Part shown: in pieces, positions 52,569 through 60,935 of the stretch
How positions within the stretch are numbered: the stretch's first letter is position 1
Layout of the letters: each line of letters starts with the position of its first letter
Notes under the pieces: model-generated
The model's database searches: none
What the model saw: the letters and a program-made list of their open reading frames with translations, nothing else
What the model was told of the DNA's origin: nothing
Translations under genes and position numbers: made by a program
NCBI RefSeq assembly: GCF_024181285.1
Contig: NZ_CP051201.1
Coordinates: forward strand, 62,001-126,000
DNA length: 64,000 nucleotides
From: Treponema sp. OMZ 790
GTDB taxonomy: Bacteria > Spirochaetota > Spirochaetia > Treponematales > Treponemataceae
Reading direction: 5' to 3'

Positions 52569-54036
52569 ACAAAAATCTTCCATATATATTGTCGGTGCAG
52601 GGCTTGCCGGAACTATGATTGCACATGAAATTTCGGCAAAAAAAATATTCGGTAAGGTCGCCGCATTTTTGGACGATGATTCTAAAAAAATCGGAACCAA
52701 GATTAACGGCATTCCCGTATTCGGGCCTATAAGCGAAACTGTTCATTTAATCAGAATAGATACGGGGGATGAGGCTTTAATTGCGATTCCCAGTATACGC
52801 TCGGAACGTTTGAGAGAAATATATGATCTTCTTAAATCGGCAGGGTTTTCAAAAATAAAGTTGTTGCCTGCAATTTCGCAAATCATTGACGGTTCGGCGC
52901 ATTTGGTGCAGGCCAGAGAGATAGACCCGCAGGATTTACTTACACGCACTCCCGTTACAATTTCTTTAAAGAAGAGCTTGGCATACCTCAGAGGAAAGCG
53001 TGTTTTAATTACCGGTGCCGGAGGTTCTATCGGGAGCGAACTCTGCCGTCAGCTTTTATCGGGCGGAGCGGAACGCCTCTATCTTTTCGGACATGGCGAA
53101 AATTCCATCTATCAAATTTATAAGGAACTTAAAATATTGCAGGCCGGCGGAGTAGGAGACAAGGCTACTATAGTTCCCGTAATCGGGGAATTAAAAGACC
53201 GCGAGTACATGCGCTACATCATCAAGCAATTAAAATGCGATGCCGTTTTTCATACCGCTGCTTATAAACATGTTCCGTTGATGGAAGAAAATCCTGTTGC
53301 CGTTATCGAAAACAATGTTTTTGGAACAAAGAATCTTTTGGATGCCTGTATTGAATTCGGCGTAAAGCGCTTTGTTTTAATTTCGACGGATAAGGCTGTT
53401 GAGCCTGTTTCTGTTTACGGTGTTTCAAAATTATTAAGCGAAAAATTGGTATTGCAGGCTGCCGAAACCGTAAAAGAAAAAAAAGATTCGGCTTATATGT
53501 TTGTGCGTTTCGGAAATGTTTTGGGTTCAAGAGGTTCTATATTTCCCTTATTTGTAGAACAGATAAAAAACGGCGGGCCCGTTACGGTAACAGATAAAAA
53601 GATGATAAGATTTTTTATGACAATTCCTGAAGACTGTTCCTTAGTATTGCAGGCCGGAGGTGTCGGCAAATCGGGCGAGTCCTATCTTCTCGATATGGGT
53701 GATCCTGTAAATATTTATGAAACTGCAGAACAGCTTATAAAGTACATGGGCTTTGAACCTGAGAAAGATATTAAGATAGAAATAATAGGAGCCAGAGAAG
53801 GAGAGCGTTTGGAAGAACCTCTTTGGTCTTCAACCGAATATCTTGAAAAAACCGATTACGAAAAAATTATGCGCTTGCGCGATAAAAAAGAATTTGATTC
53901 TGAAATCTTAAATGAAATTTTAAATACGTTATACCCCTTTTGTTTTTACAATGAAGATCATAAAGATATTTTTCGCAATAAAGAAAAAATGCGCAAGTTT
54001 TTAGAAGAAAAAAGTTTGTTAATTTACAAAAATTGA
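52552..54036 (+). CDS. CapD/FlaA1-like nucleotide-sugar dehydratase or epimerase
   Basis: A 494-residue protein. The N-terminal CoA-binding-like nucleotide fold (IYIVGAGLAGTMIAHEI) is followed by a short-chain dehydrogenase domain with GAGGSIGSELCRQLL, then HTAAYKHVPLME and STDKAVEPVSVYGVSKLL. It lacks the four transmembrane helices found in many CapD proteins. The Tyr-x-x-x-Lys is intact, where many 4,6-dehydratases of this group have Met in place of Tyr. It likely alters a UDP-GlcNAc-type sugar for a surface glycan. No glycosyltransferase genes follow it, which is unusual. Confidence 0.82.
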   Translation: MNHPIKQKSSIYIVGAGLAGTMIAHEISAKKIFGKVAAFLDDDSKKIGTKINGIPVFGPISETVHLIRIDTGDEALIAIPSIRSERLREIYDLLKSAGFSKIKLLPAISQIIDGSAHLVQAREIDPQDLLTRTPVTISLKKSLAYLRGKRVLITGAGGSIGSELCRQLLSGGAERLYLFGHGENSIYQIYKELKILQAGGVGDKATIVPVIGELKDREYMRYIIKQLKCDAVFHTAAYKHVPLMEENPVAVIENNVFGTKNLLDACIEFGVKRFVLISTDKAVEPVSVYGVSKLLSEKLVLQAAETVKEKKDSAYMFVRFGNVLGSRGSIFPLFVEQIKNGGPVTVTDKKMIRFFMTIPEDCSLVLQAGGVGKSGESYLLDMGDPVNIYETAEQLIKYMGFEPEKDIKIEIIGAREGERLEEPLWSSTEYLEKTDYEKIMRLRDKKEFDSEILNEILNTLYPFCFYNEDHKDIFRNKEKMRKFLEEKSLLIYKN

Positions 54037-54043
54037 AAGATAT

Positions 54044-55264
54044 ATGATGAATACACCGAATGTTGGTAAGATACTAAAATTTTGCCGGAGATTTTCATTT
54101 TTTTTATTTGCTTTGATTTTATCTTCATGTAAGGTTTCCATTGAAGAAAATATTGATAATCAAGTAGAAGTACTTGAATTTGAAATACGGCCTATGGCTA
54201 GAATTGTTGTTCAGGCAAAACTTGGTAATGTTTCTTGTAACTTTATGATAGATACAGGATGTGATTCCTCGGTTCTCTCAGAAGAATTTGCAAATAGAAT
54301 CGGTAAAAGTTTTTTGTTTCCTGCGATTATTAAGACATTTTCCGGGAGAGGGTTTAGTCTTGGAAGCAGATGGAAATCGAAAGATGTATTAAAAATAGGA
54401 AATTTTAATTTCGGAAAGTTACAATTTGTTATCGGTGAGCTTGATGATTTTATGTTAAAAAATATTCACGGAATAATCGGTACCGATATTTTACAAAAAT
54501 GCATTTTAAACTTAGATTACTCAAAAGGAAAAGGATATCTTATCCCCCGATCAATTTTCAATGATAAAGAATATTCAAAATACGAGAAATTAAAAATAGA
54601 TAAAAAAAGTTTGATGCCTGTCGAAATTGAAAATAAAAAATATAAGTTACTTGTAGATTCTGGTGCAGAAGGTATTTTTTTGGATATCGATAATAGAATA
54701 ACTTTTAGCGATTCGGTTGTTGTAAAGAATATTGAATCTAAGTATGATACTATTATTTCTTCTATTAAAATTGATGGTAAATTATGCCGATCGCAAAAAG
54801 GAATTAAGATAAATAACATTCTTATTAATGATATTGTGTATCAGACATATAAATTATCTAAAAAATTTATATTTAATTCTGAAAGTATAATAGCAGGTAT
54901 TGTATTTATATCCAAATTGGATTGGATTTTTGATTATCACAATAATTCGGTATATATTTTTAAACCGGACAATTTTACTTCCGATTTTAAAGAATATAAA
55001 ATTAAAGAAGTAGTTTTATACCGCAAATTAAATGCTCTATGGTTAAAATGGGAAAATAACGAAAATCCTCTTATAGATATAACGGATATTAAAAGCAGTG
55101 ATAAAATTATTGAAGTCAATGGAGTGTCTTTTAAAGACTGTATTGAAAAATTGGGCTATGAAAAAGGTTATGACGTTTTTTTATCGGGAATTGAAAGTTT
55201 AGATTTTAATTCTATTACCGTTATGCGGGAAGATAAAAAAGTTGTCCTAAACCGAAAAAAATAA
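54044..55264 (+). CDS. Double retropepsin-like aspartic protease lipoprotein
   Basis: A 406-residue lipoprotein (signal ending ILSSCK). Two retropepsin-like halves are visible: NFMIDTGCDSSVLS near residue 65 and LLVDSGAEGIFLD near residue 203, each with the Asp-Thr/Ser-Gly catalytic triplet, and IIGTDILQKCILNLDYSKGK as the hydrophobic strand typical of such domains. The C-terminal 90 residues resemble a PDZ domain (DKIIEVNGVSF). It should act outside the inner membrane as a peptidase or peptide binder. It has no leader-peptide gene before it, but shares plan with the protease at 59744. It starts 7 bases after the CapD gene. Confidence 0.72.
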   Translation: MMNTPNVGKILKFCRRFSFFLFALILSSCKVSIEENIDNQVEVLEFEIRPMARIVVQAKLGNVSCNFMIDTGCDSSVLSEEFANRIGKSFLFPAIIKTFSGRGFSLGSRWKSKDVLKIGNFNFGKLQFVIGELDDFMLKNIHGIIGTDILQKCILNLDYSKGKGYLIPRSIFNDKEYSKYEKLKIDKKSLMPVEIENKKYKLLVDSGAEGIFLDIDNRITFSDSVVVKNIESKYDTIISSIKIDGKLCRSQKGIKINNILINDIVYQTYKLSKKFIFNSESIIAGIVFISKLDWIFDYHNNSVYIFKPDNFTSDFKEYKIKEVVLYRKLNALWLKWENNENPLIDITDIKSSDKIIEVNGVSFKDCIEKLGYEKGYDVFLSGIESLDFNSITVMREDKKVVLNRKK

Positions 55265-55286
55265 GTATGAATATATTTTTTTACTT

Positions 55287-55533
55287 TTTAATTTAACCGC
55301 AAAGCTCGCCAAGGGCGCAAAGGAATTTTAAGGGGAAAAGTATGGATTATCATTAAGACAAACCTGCAGTTTTTCTTAATAATCTTTTCCCTTTGCGTTT
55401 TTTGCGGTTTAATAAAAATAAATAAAAATCCCAAATTTCCAAAATAAACACTTGACAAATAAATAAAGTATGCTATACTTAACATAATCTTAAATTCAAG
55501 TTTAGGTGTAGGAGCCTAAACAAAGGAGTTTAC
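55287..55533 (+). repeat. Promoter cassette repeat, copy 1
   Basis: A 247-base unit running up to the start codon of the first leader-peptide gene. It begins with an inverted-repeat region (AACCGCAAAG near the start, CTTTGCG and GCGGTTT near 55400), then an A+T-rich spacer, promoter, small hairpin and ribosome binding site. By eye it differs from the copy at 60936-61182 at 7 of 247 positions. Related but rearranged copies precede the other two leader genes. Confidence 0.85.
55452..55521 (+). promoter_or_regulatory. Promoter and leader hairpin of leader-peptide gene 1
   Basis: TTGACA (55452-55457) and TATACT (55474-55479), spacing 16. In the 5' leader GTTTAGG (55500-55506) pairs with CCTAAAC (55515-55521), directly followed by AAAGGAG (55522-55528). 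The hairpin sits next to the ribosome binding site and is kept in all four copies. Confidence 0.75.
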
Positions 55534-55734
55534 ATGAAAGATTTATTGAACAATGGGTTTCAGCCTGTGTCGGAAACGGAGATGGTAATGGTAGAGGGAG
55601 GAAGCCCTAGCTCAGATCGCAATACAGAGCATGGCCCAGATCCATGGTTTGGTCACGATGGAGGAAGTCAATATCCAAAACAACCTAAAAAAGGTGGAGG
55701 AGGCGGTAATGGCAATTCATATTCCGACCGATAG
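55534..55734 (+). CDS. Leader peptide gene 1 with double-glycine site; Gly-rich core
   Basis: A 66-residue peptide. The first 23 residues are the shared leader (MKDLLNNGFQPVSETEM, then VMVEGG) ending in Gly-Gly, the cleavage signal for C39 peptidases. The 43-residue core is hydrophilic (SPSSDRNTEHGPDPWFGHDG) with a run of five glycines near its end, no cysteine, and a basic KQPKK patch. It resembles neither of the other cores. A hairpin terminator follows, then an S41 protease gene. The ABC transporter with a C39 domain at 61697 is the obvious processing and export partner. Confidence 0.8.
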   Translation: MKDLLNNGFQPVSETEMVMVEGGSPSSDRNTEHGPDPWFGHDGGSQYPKQPKKGGGGGNGNSYSDR

Positions 55735-55752
55735 GGGAATATGATTCAGCTA

Positions 55753-55793
55753 AAGGACTGCATAATCTTTTCTAGGCTATGTAGTCCTTTTTT
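55753..55793 (+). terminator. Hairpin between leader gene 1 and the S41 gene
   Basis: AAGGACTGCATA (55753-55764) pairs with TATGTAGTCCTT (55778-55789), one G-U pair, followed by T residues. It would reduce expression of the protease gene relative to the peptide gene. Confidence 0.75.
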
Positions 55794-55807
55794 ATAGACA
55801 TACTGCA

Positions 55808-57097
55808 ATGAAAAAGAAAAAACTAATACTTAAAACCGTTGAGTTTTCTCTCGTATTATTATTTATTATAACGTCTCTTATCATCTCAAAAAAAAATGAC
55901 ACTGTATCGGGTTTTATTTCTGAAGAAAAAATGAAGGCTGATTATGAATATTTTTGGGATTTTATTTATAACGGTTATCCTTTTACTGAAGTTTGTGAAC
56001 GCAAAGGAATTGATTTAAGCCAAATACGGCAGACAGGATATAGGTATTTATCGGATCCTATGATGCAGCATGGATATTATTTTTTCTATGATGATTTATG
56101 CAGAAAAATTACTAGAAACATATATATAGGACATCTTTATCCTTCCGACTATTTTGATTATAAAAATGCATTTAAAAAAACATCTTTGTCGGCTTTATAT
56201 CTTGAACAATTACCTTTAATTGATAACTTTTATAATAAAATGCCTAAAACAGGTGCTTTTACCGACAAAAGCGATACGTTGTATGCAGGTAATCTTAAAA
56301 ATATAAATCCTCCGTTGATAGGGGCTCGTAAGTATTCAAAACCATATATAAAGATAATAGATACTGGTCATATTGCATACATAAAAATAAATTCTTTTTA
56401 TATAACAAATAGCAATGAAAAACAAGAATATCGTAAAATTGTAGATAAGTTTTTTATGGAAACGGCAGATTATAAACATATAATTATAGATATTACAAAT
56501 AACGGAGGCGGTTACACTTCTAATTACGAAGTTTTAATAACTCCTAATTTAAAAGCCAATAAAGCAATTTTTACCTATTCATTATATAATGAAAATAAAT
56601 ATATATTACCTGTTTTAAATTATTGGCTAAAAAATGACCCGTCTACAGTAGAACTGATAGAAAAGTCTGAAGTACCGAATGTAGAAAACTGCGGGACAAT
56701 AAAAAACGATAAGGCTGTAAAGATTAAAGATTCATTGGCATCTAAACCTATATTCGGATATAAACCTTGTGAAGATAAAAAGTTTTGGCTTTTAGTAAGC
56801 AGTGATTCGTATTCTGCAGCAGACCGTTTTACCGATATTTGTAAAAAGACGGGTTTTGCAACGGTAGTAGGAGATCGGACAGGAGGAGCAGGAGTAAACG
56901 GCTATTATCCTAGTTTTATAGTTTTACCCAATAGCGGCTTATTGATAAAGTTTGATTTTATGTACGGTTTAACCGAGGACGGTTATTGCACTGACGAGTT
57001 CGGTACAGCTCCCGATATTTATAATCTCCCCGGAAAGGATGCCTTAGAGACCTGCTTGGAAACTATAAAAAATTTAGGGGAGAGGACAAACTTTTGA
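55808..57097 (+). CDS. S41-family protease-like exported protein 1
   Basis: A 429-residue protein with a single N-terminal membrane helix (about residues 10-27), so it faces outward. The S41 (C-terminal processing protease) domain appears as HIAYIKINSFYI, HIIIDITNNGGGYTSNYEVL, WLLVSSDSYSAADRFTDI with a likely catalytic Ser, and TVVGDRTGGAGVNGYY. There is no PDZ domain, so length and structure differ from standard CtpA proteins. The final 30 residues, from APDIYNLPGKDALETCLETI, are the same as in the S41 protein ending at 59111. It follows leader gene 1, but its specific substrate is unknown. Confidence 0.78.
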   Translation: MKKKKLILKTVEFSLVLLFIITSLIISKKNDTVSGFISEEKMKADYEYFWDFIYNGYPFTEVCERKGIDLSQIRQTGYRYLSDPMMQHGYYFFYDDLCRKITRNIYIGHLYPSDYFDYKNAFKKTSLSALYLEQLPLIDNFYNKMPKTGAFTDKSDTLYAGNLKNINPPLIGARKYSKPYIKIIDTGHIAYIKINSFYITNSNEKQEYRKIVDKFFMETADYKHIIIDITNNGGGYTSNYEVLITPNLKANKAIFTYSLYNENKYILPVLNYWLKNDPSTVELIEKSEVPNVENCGTIKNDKAVKIKDSLASKPIFGYKPCEDKKFWLLVSSDSYSAADRFTDICKKTGFATVVGDRTGGAGVNGYYPSFIVLPNSGLLIKFDFMYGLTEDGYCTDEFGTAPDIYNLPGKDALETCLETIKNLGERTNF

Positions 57098-57259
57098 TGG
57101 AGCAAAAGTTTTTCTTCTCCCCTATAACCCCTCATCTTTTCAAAACGCCATTTAAGAGGGGAACATTTTTTAGCTCCCCTCTTAAAAATCTCCCCTGATT
57201 TAGAGGTATTGATTGTCATTAAGACAAACCTACGGTTTTTCTTAATAATCTTTTCCCTT
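57008..57259 (+). repeat. 252-bp direct repeat, copy 1
   Basis: This segment appears identical to 59022-59273 by base-by-base reading, 2014 bases apart. It covers the last 30 codons of the S41 gene, two inverted-repeat hairpins with GGGGAG/CTCCCC stems, and the first part of a promoter cassette. The rest of the 320-base gene-free stretch (57260-57417) holds the diverged promoter of leader gene 2. Confidence 0.9.
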
Positions 57260-57316
57260 GGTGTTCGCTGCGGTTTATTTAAAATAAATAAATATTGAGA
57301 ATTTCTAAAAAAACAC

Positions 57317-57408
57317 TTGACATATTGCAAAAGTATGGCACACTTAAAGTAAGGTCTTTTTAAAAGACTAAAAATATTTGAGTTTAGGTGTAGGAACCTA
57401 AACAAAGG
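57317..57408 (+). promoter_or_regulatory. Degenerate promoter and leader hairpin of leader gene 2
   Basis: TTGACA (57317-57322) with 16-base spacing to CACACT (57339-57344), where the other three copies have TATACT; this should weaken it strongly. The leader hairpin GTTTAGG/CCTAAAC is still present about 57382-57403, followed by AAAGGAG. Confidence 0.65.
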
Positions 57409-57417
57409 AGTTGTTTT

Positions 57418-57708
57418 ATGAAAGATTTATTGAACAAAGGGTTTCAGCCTGTGTCTGAAACGGAGATGGTAATGGTTGAGGGCGGCGGTCTTAATTATCT
57501 TGATTTTTGGTATTGGGATACAGAGGCTATTGAAAATTAGGATGGCACTATAACAAAAGAATGTAGAAATGCTCAACCTGTTGAGAGACGTGAATATCCT
57601 GAGGAAATTAAGATTGTATCAGGAATAATGCAAGCCCAAAAAATGTCAGGTTGCGGTTCAGGATGCTATGCATCTTGTTGTGTCAATAGTTTAAATGATT
57701 ATTTTTAA
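57418..57708 (+). pseudogene. Leader peptide gene 2, interrupted by an in-frame amber codon
   Basis: The leader MKDLLNKGFQPVSETEM with VMVEGG is intact. The core starts GLNYLDFWYWDTEAIEN, then a TAG at 57538-57540 stops translation at codon 41. The frame remains open for 55 more codons after it and ends in a Cys-rich tail, GCGSGCYASCCVNSLNDYF, before a TAA at 57706. A single change from CAG would restore a 96-residue precursor. The short 17-residue core could still be made. The damaged -10 box upstream fits decay. Confidence 0.7.
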
Positions 57709-57721
57709 ATTAATTTAAATT

Positions 57722-57750
57722 CTGTCCTATAAAATTTTATAGGACAGTTT
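57722..57750 (+). terminator. Perfect palindrome between leader gene 2 and the S41 gene
   Basis: CTGTCCTATAAAA (57722-57734) and its exact reverse complement (57735-57747), then TTT. Same place and presumed role as the hairpins after leader genes 1 and 3, with a different sequence. Confidence 0.65.
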
Positions 57751-57770
57751 GTAATATTGCGAGTCTTTAT

Positions 57771-59111
57771 ATGAATAAAAGAACATTATTTACACTCATC
57801 ACAGTTTTACTTCTTGCCGGAATTGCAGCTTGCGTTATCTTTATTTATTATATTCCATATCGAAAGGAATATGCTTTATATAAAGATACTTTTATGCCTA
57901 AACAAAAGATGCAAGATGATTTTGATTATGTTTGGGACTTTGTGGAAAACGGTTATCCTTTTAAAAATGTATGTATCAGAGCCGGAGCCGATTTACAAAC
58001 CATTAAGGAGGAGTATACCAATCGTTTGCATGAACCGAAAAATGAATTTGAATATTATTTATTTTATCTTGGGCTTTTTAATAAAATTACAAAAGAAAAA
58101 CAGGTGGGACATTTAAATATATATGATATGAGTTCTGTACATCCTGTTACAAAAAATGTGCAAAATACACGGTTTTATGATAATGATGCCGAGGTCAGGC
58201 AGTTTTATGAAAAAGCCTTTATGTGTTTGAATGATTTAAGCGGAATTCACATAAATAAATTGGAAGCCTTGCTTAAAAAATATAATGTTAATTTACCTAT
58301 TGAAGATAGTGATAGAGAAAAAATTGATGAGAGTATGCTCATATCTAAAATTATTAAAGAGAAAAAAATAGCCTATATCGGTATAAAAAGTTTTTCTCCA
58401 TATAACAAGGCCGAGTACATAAATCGTCTTTGTAATATGTTAAAATCTTTTGAAGGATATGAACATTTAATTATTGATGTACGTGAAAATATAGGCGGAG
58501 ATAAGTATATTTGGTCTAAATATCTTGTTTCTCCTATAATTAAAGAAAGCGGTGAGCTTTATGCTAAAATAGTTTATGACAGTGAGAATGAATATTTTAA
58601 AAAATATGAATCAAATTTTCTGCAACGCAAAATGGGACAATCGGGAAATATTGAAAGTTTTCAATTTGCCGGACAAAATAAAGAAGATAAAGTCCTCTTT
58701 GATTCTATAATAAATTATGGTTTCGGTATTCACCCGGGAGATAATGATACTAATTTCACAATTAATTTTACCGGCCGGATTTGGCTTTTAATAAATGGAA
58801 AAACTCAGTCTGCAGCAGATCGGTTTGCTTATTTTGCAAAAGGAAAAAAAGGAAATGCTCAACCCTTTGCAACCTTAGTAGGAGAAAATACCGGCGGCAT
58901 AGGCCTTAACCTATTGTCAAGCCGCTTATATTTGAAGCTTCCCGAAAGTAATATGCTGATACAAAGCGATATGACCTATGGGTTAAATCCTGACGGCTCT
59001 TGTCATGACGAAGTGGGAACTGCTCCCGATATTTATAATCTCCCCGGAAAGGATGCCTTAGAGACCTGCTTGGAAACTATAAAAAATTTAGGGGAGAGGA
59101 CAAACTTTTGA
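57771..59111 (+). CDS. S41-family protease-like exported protein 2
   Basis: A 446-residue protein with one N-terminal membrane helix (residues about 7-26). S41 features are KIAYIGIKSFSPYNKAEYI, HLIIDVRENIGGDKYIWSKY, IWLLINGKTQSAADRFAYFA with the likely catalytic Ser, and TLVGENTGGIGLNL. It shares QKMQDDFDYVWDFVENGYPF-type opening and the exact last 30 residues with the S41 protein upstream, but the middle is much diverged. It follows the decaying leader gene 2. Confidence 0.78.
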   Translation: MNKRTLFTLITVLLLAGIAACVIFIYYIPYRKEYALYKDTFMPKQKMQDDFDYVWDFVENGYPFKNVCIRAGADLQTIKEEYTNRLHEPKNEFEYYLFYLGLFNKITKEKQVGHLNIYDMSSVHPVTKNVQNTRFYDNDAEVRQFYEKAFMCLNDLSGIHINKLEALLKKYNVNLPIEDSDREKIDESMLISKIIKEKKIAYIGIKSFSPYNKAEYINRLCNMLKSFEGYEHLIIDVRENIGGDKYIWSKYLVSPIIKESGELYAKIVYDSENEYFKKYESNFLQRKMGQSGNIESFQFAGQNKEDKVLFDSIINYGFGIHPGDNDTNFTINFTGRIWLLINGKTQSAADRFAYFAKGKKGNAQPFATLVGENTGGIGLNLLSSRLYLKLPESNMLIQSDMTYGLNPDGSCHDEVGTAPDIYNLPGKDALETCLETIKNLGERTNF

Positions 59112-59273
59112 TGGAGCAAAAGTTTTTCTTCTCCCCTATAACCCCTCATCTTTTCAAAACGCCATTTAAGAGGGGAACATTTTTTAGCTCCCCTCTTAAA
59201 AATCTCCCCTGATTTAGAGGTATTGATTGTCATTAAGACAAACCTACGGTTTTTCTTAATAATCTTTTCCCTT
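59022..59273 (+). repeat. 252-bp direct repeat, copy 2
   Basis: Identical by eye to 57008-57259. After 59273 the sequence switches to the cassette type of copies 1 and 4 (TGCGTTCCTTGCGG onward), so the junction joins two spacer types. Confidence 0.9.
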
Positions 59274-59340
59274 TGCGTTCCTTGCGGTTTAATAAAAATA
59301 AATAAAAATCTCAAATTTCCAGAATTTCCAAAATAAACAC

Positions 59341-59410
59341 TTGACAAATAAATAAAGTATGCTATACTTAACATAATACTAAATTTGAGTTTAGGTGTAG
59401 GAGCCTAAAC
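59341..59410 (+). promoter_or_regulatory. Promoter and leader hairpin of leader gene 3
   Basis: TTGACA (59341-59346) and TATACT (59363-59368), spacing 16, then GTTTAGG/CCTAAAC hairpin (about 59389-59410) next to AAAGGAG. Matches copies 1 and 4 almost base for base. Confidence 0.75.
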
Positions 59411-59422
59411 AAAGGAGTTTAC

Positions 59423-59686
59423 ATGAAAGATTTATTGAACAATGGGTTTCAGCCTGTGTCTGAAACAGAGATGATGATGGTTGATGGCGGTTGTCCTTGT
59501 CCTTTCTGTCCTGGAGATGATTCTGATGGAGGTACACCGCTTCCTGTGCCGCCAGCACCTAACCCTCCGCAAGATCCGCCGGGTATTCGACTGCCTGGAG
59601 GTGTTATCATAGGACCTGTTAATCCGCCTAATGGTGGTATAGGTATTGGAATTACAATTCCTCTTCCTCCTCGTAGACGTAGGTAA
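59423..59686 (+). CDS. Leader peptide gene 3; Cys/Pro/Gly-rich core
   Basis: An 87-residue peptide with the shared leader (MKDLLNNGFQPVSETEM, MMVDGG) and a 64-residue core. The core starts CPCPFCPGDDSDGG, with three cysteines in six residues, continues as a proline-rich stretch (PPAPNPPQDPP) and a Gly/Ile-rich part, and ends RRRR. Low complexity suggests an extended structure. The three close cysteines could form disulfides or bind metal. A hairpin and an aspartic protease gene follow. Confidence 0.8.
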   Translation: MKDLLNNGFQPVSETEMMMVDGGCPCPFCPGDDSDGGTPLPVPPAPNPPQDPPGIRLPGGVIIGPVNPPNGGIGIGITIPLPPRRRR

Positions 59687-59697
59687 AATCAGTTATC

Positions 59698-59731
59698 AAG
59701 CGGCTTATGAGTGATCTTATAAGCCGCTTTA
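59698..59731 (+). terminator. Hairpin between leader gene 3 and the aspartic protease gene
   Basis: AAGCGGCTTAT (59698-59708) pairs perfectly with ATAAGCCGCTT (59719-59729). The following T run is short, so read-through may be common. Confidence 0.6.
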
Positions 59732-59743
59732 GAGAGAATTATT

Positions 59744-60886
59744 ATGAAAAAATCTTTAATTGCGCTTTTTTTTATTTTTACAAATCTTTTAATATTTGCT
59801 TCGGAAGTAATTGAAATCCCTTTTTATTATGATAACGAAAAAAAATCTATCTTTGTTTATGCGGAAATTGCAGGTAAAAAAGGGTATTTTTTATTTGATA
59901 CCGGAACATTTGCATCTTTGATTTTTGATAAAAAAGAAAATTATAATAATTTTAAAGTTGTTGCTGAAAATTACAGTTTAATAATCGGCGGTGTGCAAGA
60001 TTCCGTATCGGTATATTCCATTGATGATGTTGTACTTGCAGGTAATACTCTTAAAATAAATTCTTACTTTATGGTATCGGATAATCCAAATATGGGAAAG
60101 GATTATATCGGCATAATAGGGTTGAATGTTTTTAAAGATAAAATCTTTGAAATATCCATGACTGATTCGGTTATAAGAATTTATGATAAAAAACCTGATG
60201 AATATAAGGATTTTTTACCTATCCAAAACTATTCATCAGTTGAATTAAAAATATTTGTTCCGATTATAATTGACGGTAAGACCTATAATGCATTTGTTGA
60301 TACCGGAGCCTCATACGGCGGATGTATACTTTTATCACCGGTTGCTCATAACATTAAAAAATCAAAACAGTTTAAAATAAAAACACTTTCGGGATATGAT
60401 AGTTTTATAGTTGAAACTGAGGCTGTTGAGGTGATGGGGATAAAATTTAAAAATGAAGATTTTACTACTCACTCTATTGGTTTATCTGAAGATATAATCG
60501 GAATGGAATTTTTAGCATTATTCGATATGCTGTTTGATCTGCGCAATGAAAAAAAAGCCGTGTTTTATTATAGACCGCGTTATCCTTATGAATATTTTAA
60601 TTTTTTTATAGGAAGCTCAGGCTTAGAAAATATAGGAATATATCATCTTGATATTTTCGATCAAAACAGTCTTATTGTAACTTCGCTTATAGAAAATTCT
60701 GCTGCATGGAAAGCAGGACTTAGACCGGGTACTATAATTACTCGGTTAAATTCAAAAGAGGTTTCGGAATACAGTATAGAGGGAATAAAAATATTGATAG
60801 GCGGGAGCAGTAACTTAAAAATAACGTATATCGATTCCAATGGTAAAGAAAAAAACGTTAAGGTAAAACCCAAGAAGATGTTGTAA
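59744..60886 (+). CDS. Exported double retropepsin-like protease with PDZ domain
   Basis: A 380-residue protein with a signal peptide (about residues 1-19). First retropepsin half: FLFDTGTFASLIFD; second: AFVDTGASYGGCILLS; each carries Asp-Thr-Gly. A PDZ domain (residues about 295-375) has AAWKAGLRPGTIITRLNSKE. This is the same three-part plan as the protein at 54044, at low identity. It is cotranscribed at reduced level with leader gene 3 if the intervening hairpin allows. It might trim, sense or destroy the exported peptide. Confidence 0.78.
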   Translation: MKKSLIALFFIFTNLLIFASEVIEIPFYYDNEKKSIFVYAEIAGKKGYFLFDTGTFASLIFDKKENYNNFKVVAENYSLIIGGVQDSVSVYSIDDVVLAGNTLKINSYFMVSDNPNMGKDYIGIIGLNVFKDKIFEISMTDSVIRIYDKKPDEYKDFLPIQNYSSVELKIFVPIIIDGKTYNAFVDTGASYGGCILLSPVAHNIKKSKQFKIKTLSGYDSFIVETEAVEVMGIKFKNEDFTTHSIGLSEDIIGMEFLALFDMLFDLRNEKKAVFYYRPRYPYEYFNFFIGSSGLENIGIYHLDIFDQNSLIVTSLIENSAAWKAGLRPGTIITRLNSKEVSEYSIEGIKILIGGSSNLKITYIDSNGKEKNVKVKPKKML

Positions 60887-60935
60887 AACTTATGGGGAAA
60901 AGACAAACTTCTGATGGAGAAAAAGTTTTTATCTG

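Noticed and set aside
54517..55485. Minus-strand open frames across the repeat spacers (for example around 55288-55485 and 60937-61134)
   Set aside because: They recur only because the spacer DNA is repeated, lack ribosome binding sites and overlap the promoters of the leader genes.
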